From: Chloroflexi bacterium RBG_13_51_36
GTDB taxonomy: Bacteria; Chloroflexota; Dehalococcoidia; GIF9; AB-539-J10
Direction: 5' to 3'
NCBI GenBank assembly: GCA_001796515.1
Contig: MGMS01000002.1
Coordinates: 1 to 53,145 of the forward strand
DNA: 53,145 nucleotides
Made by a program: the position numbers and the translations under genes. This document shows, in pieces, positions 51,693-53,145 of this stretch (position 1 is the stretch's first letter; each line of letters begins with the position of its first letter). The notes beneath the pieces are model-generated. The model worked only from the letters and a program-made list of their open reading frames with translations, was not told where the DNA came from and did not search any database.

Positions 51693-51857
51693 AGAGGTTT
51701 GATTTATCAGGGTAGCACACAAGCTCCAAATAGAAGTTAACATGAATTCTCTATTCGGACAAGGGGAAAATGGCGCGTCTAGAAGTTTGTTGAGTTTGTA
51801 GAGTTTATGGAGTTCGTTGAGTTGATAAAGGCGGGGAAGAGTGAGCAGGTCGCAGGG

Positions 51858-52088
51858 TTAGCACTCTTTAAGAAACTTGAAGTAGTCGCTCCGACTAAGC
51901 GACAAAGTTCTCATATTGCTACGAATAATAAACACCGGTATTTCATCATCTGCTGGGAAAACAACAGGACGCCTTAAGCCTTTCCGCCTGTAGATAAGGT
52001 GGTCTCCTTCTTGCCTATCAAATATACAGCCAGCTTTACGTACAATACAATCCAATACTTGCCAGCTGACGGGTGATAATTTGGGCAG
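51858..52088 (-). CDS. hicA: HicA-family mRNA interferase toxin
   Basis: Double-stranded-RNA-binding-like fold toxin. AGCIFDRQEGDHLIYRRKG carries the conserved His of the family. The family start (PKLSPVSW...) lies only in frame with a CTG three bases after the hicB stop, eight bases after GGAG; a TTG at 52055 would drop eleven residues. 76 aa from CTG. Located directly after its antitoxin gene, the reverse of the classic hicA-hicB order. Confidence 0.75.
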   Translation of the reverse strand: MPKLSPVSWQVLDCIVRKAGCIFDRQEGDHLIYRRKGLRRPVVFPADDEIPVFIIRSNMRTLSLSRSDYFKFLKEC

Positions 52089-52091
52089 TGC

Positions 52092-52403
52092 TCAAACTCC
52101 AACGGGTATCTTGATTGGCTCCTCCGTACACGACCTATAAACAGGCGGAGACCAAGTCTGTCGTTTAGGAGTTTTCCGCCACCCACACTCCTCCAACACC
52201 TCTTCAATTGTACCCATTTTGCTGATTTCGCTAAGAAAGATTAGAGCAGCCTCGCCAAAGCGCTTGCGGGCTTGTTGTTCGGTATCGCCACAAGTGGAAA
52301 GGTCGAGAGCAGGAGAATAGGCTACTACCTTCTTGCCCTCTTGAAAAAAGAGTACAGGAATCTTTGCTTCGACAAGTGACTCTTTCTTTGTCATTTTGGC
52401 CAT
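52092..52403 (-). CDS. hicB: HicB-family antitoxin
   Basis: 103 aa. The partly degenerate RNase-H-like HicB fold is seen in IPVLFFQEGKKVVAYSPALD followed by STCGDTEQQARKRFGEAALIF. No clear DNA-binding C-terminus, so autoregulation may depend on HicA or be absent. TATAAT with TGC extension (52463-52458) lies upstream. Neutralises the HicA toxin encoded next. Confidence 0.72.
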   Translation of the reverse strand: MAKMTKKESLVEAKIPVLFFQEGKKVVAYSPALDLSTCGDTEQQARKRFGEAALIFLSEISKMGTIEEVLEECGWRKTPKRQTWSPPVYRSCTEEPIKIPVGV

Positions 52404-52443
52404 ATTTTGCTACTTCTCACAACCTTTCTGGATTTTGCTACAC

Positions 52444-52463
52444 TGTAATTTTGTTACATTATA
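52444..52463 (-). promoter_or_regulatory. hicBA promoter with overlapping dyad
   Basis: Minus-strand extended -10 TGCTATAAT, with TGTAA-N5-TTACA (52444-52458) covering the start site: a plausible autoregulatory operator. Confidence 0.55.
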
Positions 52464-52731
52464 GCAGTTCTGTCAAAATCATGGGAATCCGGCAATCCCT
52501 ATAACCCGTGGCGCTGAGAATGGAGCAGTGGGTCATTTAGAAAGCTATGGGAGCATACGTGGCGTGGCGGCGAACAGAGCGCGAATCGAAGAAAACGAAG
52601 CTATGATGGCCACATTAAGGATACTAGAGACTCATAGAGATTGATGGAGATAAGTAGAGATACATTAGAGGGATTGGAGATTGGAGGCTGCCAGCTGCCA
52701 GCTGTCTGCCGTCGGTTGACGGGTAGCGACG

Positions 52732-52857
52732 AACCAGGGATTAGGGATTAGGGATCAGGGACTAGGGGCTAGGGGTCAGGGACTAGGGACTAGTGGTTAG
52801 AGACTAGAGACTGGAGACTACTGACTAGTAACTGGTGACTGGTGACCGGCGACTACT
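52732..52857 (+). repeat. Phased array of 18 degenerate heptamers
   Basis: Consensus GACTAGG, 18 units in unbroken 7-base phase over 126 bp (examples: GATTAGG, GATCAGG, GGCTAGG, GACTGGT, GACCGGC). Positions 1 and 2 (G, A) and 4 (T) are the most conserved. Similar but less regular heptamers lie before it (52620-52731) and in inverse orientation at about 52932-52962. Confidence 0.8.
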
Positions 52858-53145
52858 GTGTCCTGCCTACTGCCGACGGTCTACTACCGCAGGAGACGGG
52901 AAGAGTTCGCTGAATAACAGTTGTGACCTGACTGCTGACCCCCGATCCCTGATCCCTCGTCCGACAGTGCTTATCGAGCCGCGGAGGTAGATAACAGTCG
53001 GCTTTCGGACGGGAGAGAATGCCAGGTAACAATATGGCTTTTTGTTAACTTGCATTGATTCCCTGCGCGCCTTATCTTTGCCTATCTTCCGTACCATGTA
53101 GCGCATGACGCCTTCAGCATGCTTGTTTACCTCCGCGTCCTTTGA

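Larger units (their letters stand above)
52404..53145. other. Right-end interval without confident gene
   Basis: 742 bases: hicBA promoter, heptamer-like sequence and a stretch at 52975-53010 resembling 49570-49605. The minus-strand frame 52867-53106 and its extension to the window edge may include the C-terminal end of a gene outside the window, but it crosses the repeats and I cannot support it. Confidence 0.4.

Noticed and set aside
51598-51729. 44-residue N-terminal extension of the 111-aa gene
   Set aside because: It translates a palindromic repeat; a good ribosome-binding site exists at the later ATG.
52867-53106. 79-residue minus-strand frame at the right end
   Set aside because: It crosses repeat-like sequence and runs toward the window edge; it may contain a real C-terminal piece but this cannot be supported.
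48350-53145. CRISPR array
   Set aside because: Repeats here are palindromes or 7-base units; there are no regular direct repeats with unique spacers of 30-40 bases.

Overview
The window looks like a chromosomal contig from an uncultured bacterium of the Chloroflexota, most plausibly class Dehalococcoidia. This placement is inferred from gene content, not from a marker-gene tree: an NrpR-type nitrogen regulator, split archaeal-type glutamate synthase, LL-diaminopimelate aminotransferase, a UbiD/UbiX aromatic decarboxylase module and MarR paralogs. Coding is dense, with ATGA overlaps, clear AGGAGG ribosome-binding sites and sigma70-like promoters (TTGACA/TATAAT).

Layout. 1-8.9 kb is housekeeping: a small conserved protein, the RNase P RNA with its promoter, a phosphodiesterase, a MEMO-like protein, an L10 leader with attenuator-like hairpin, rplJ, an unusually long rplL, a DUF502 membrane protein and comM. 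9-31 kb is a nitrogen-assimilation island. A leftward operon (small protein, amtB, glnK, glnA) and a rightward operon (ferredoxin, hisH, FAD oxidoreductase, gltB1, hisF, gltB2, gltB3, response regulator) diverge from one intergenic region holding a 29-bp dyad next to a strong promoter. Further on are nadE, pdxT, nrpR, a second hisF, a glutamate dehydrogenase, a second FMN glutamate-synthase-like gene, and an asparagine-synthetase-like gene whose glutaminase cysteine is Ser. 31-40.5 kb holds a Xer recombinase, yggS and a seven-gene leftward operon (prenyl synthase, pgk, tpiA, miaA, dapF, dapL, hflX); DapF has Ser at its first catalytic Cys.

40.7-48 kb: two tiny zinc-finger proteins flank an FmdB protein. 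Then come a 5' tRNA-Arg fragment, a CoA-disulfide-reductase/rhodanese fusion, and a leftward ubiD-ubiX-lpdD-aldehyde dehydrogenase module for aromatic acids. 48.3-53.1 kb is an accessory region: an intact tRNA-Arg(UCU) whose 3' 40 bp recur 1.25 kb away beside a frameshifted integrase (a decayed integrated element carrying a MarR gene), a second MarR gene, several palindromic intergenic repeats, a HicBA-type toxin-antitoxin pair, and an in-phase array of 18 degenerate heptamers.

How it fits together. Ammonium enters by AmtB under GlnK control. It is fixed by GlnA and passed to glutamate by the split GOGAT, with NrpR the likely 2-oxoglutarate-sensing repressor. The most unusual point is that both subunits of imidazole glycerol phosphate synthase (HisH, HisF) are interleaved with GOGAT subunits in one operon. 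A second HisF beside NrpR lacks the Asp that normally contacts HisH.
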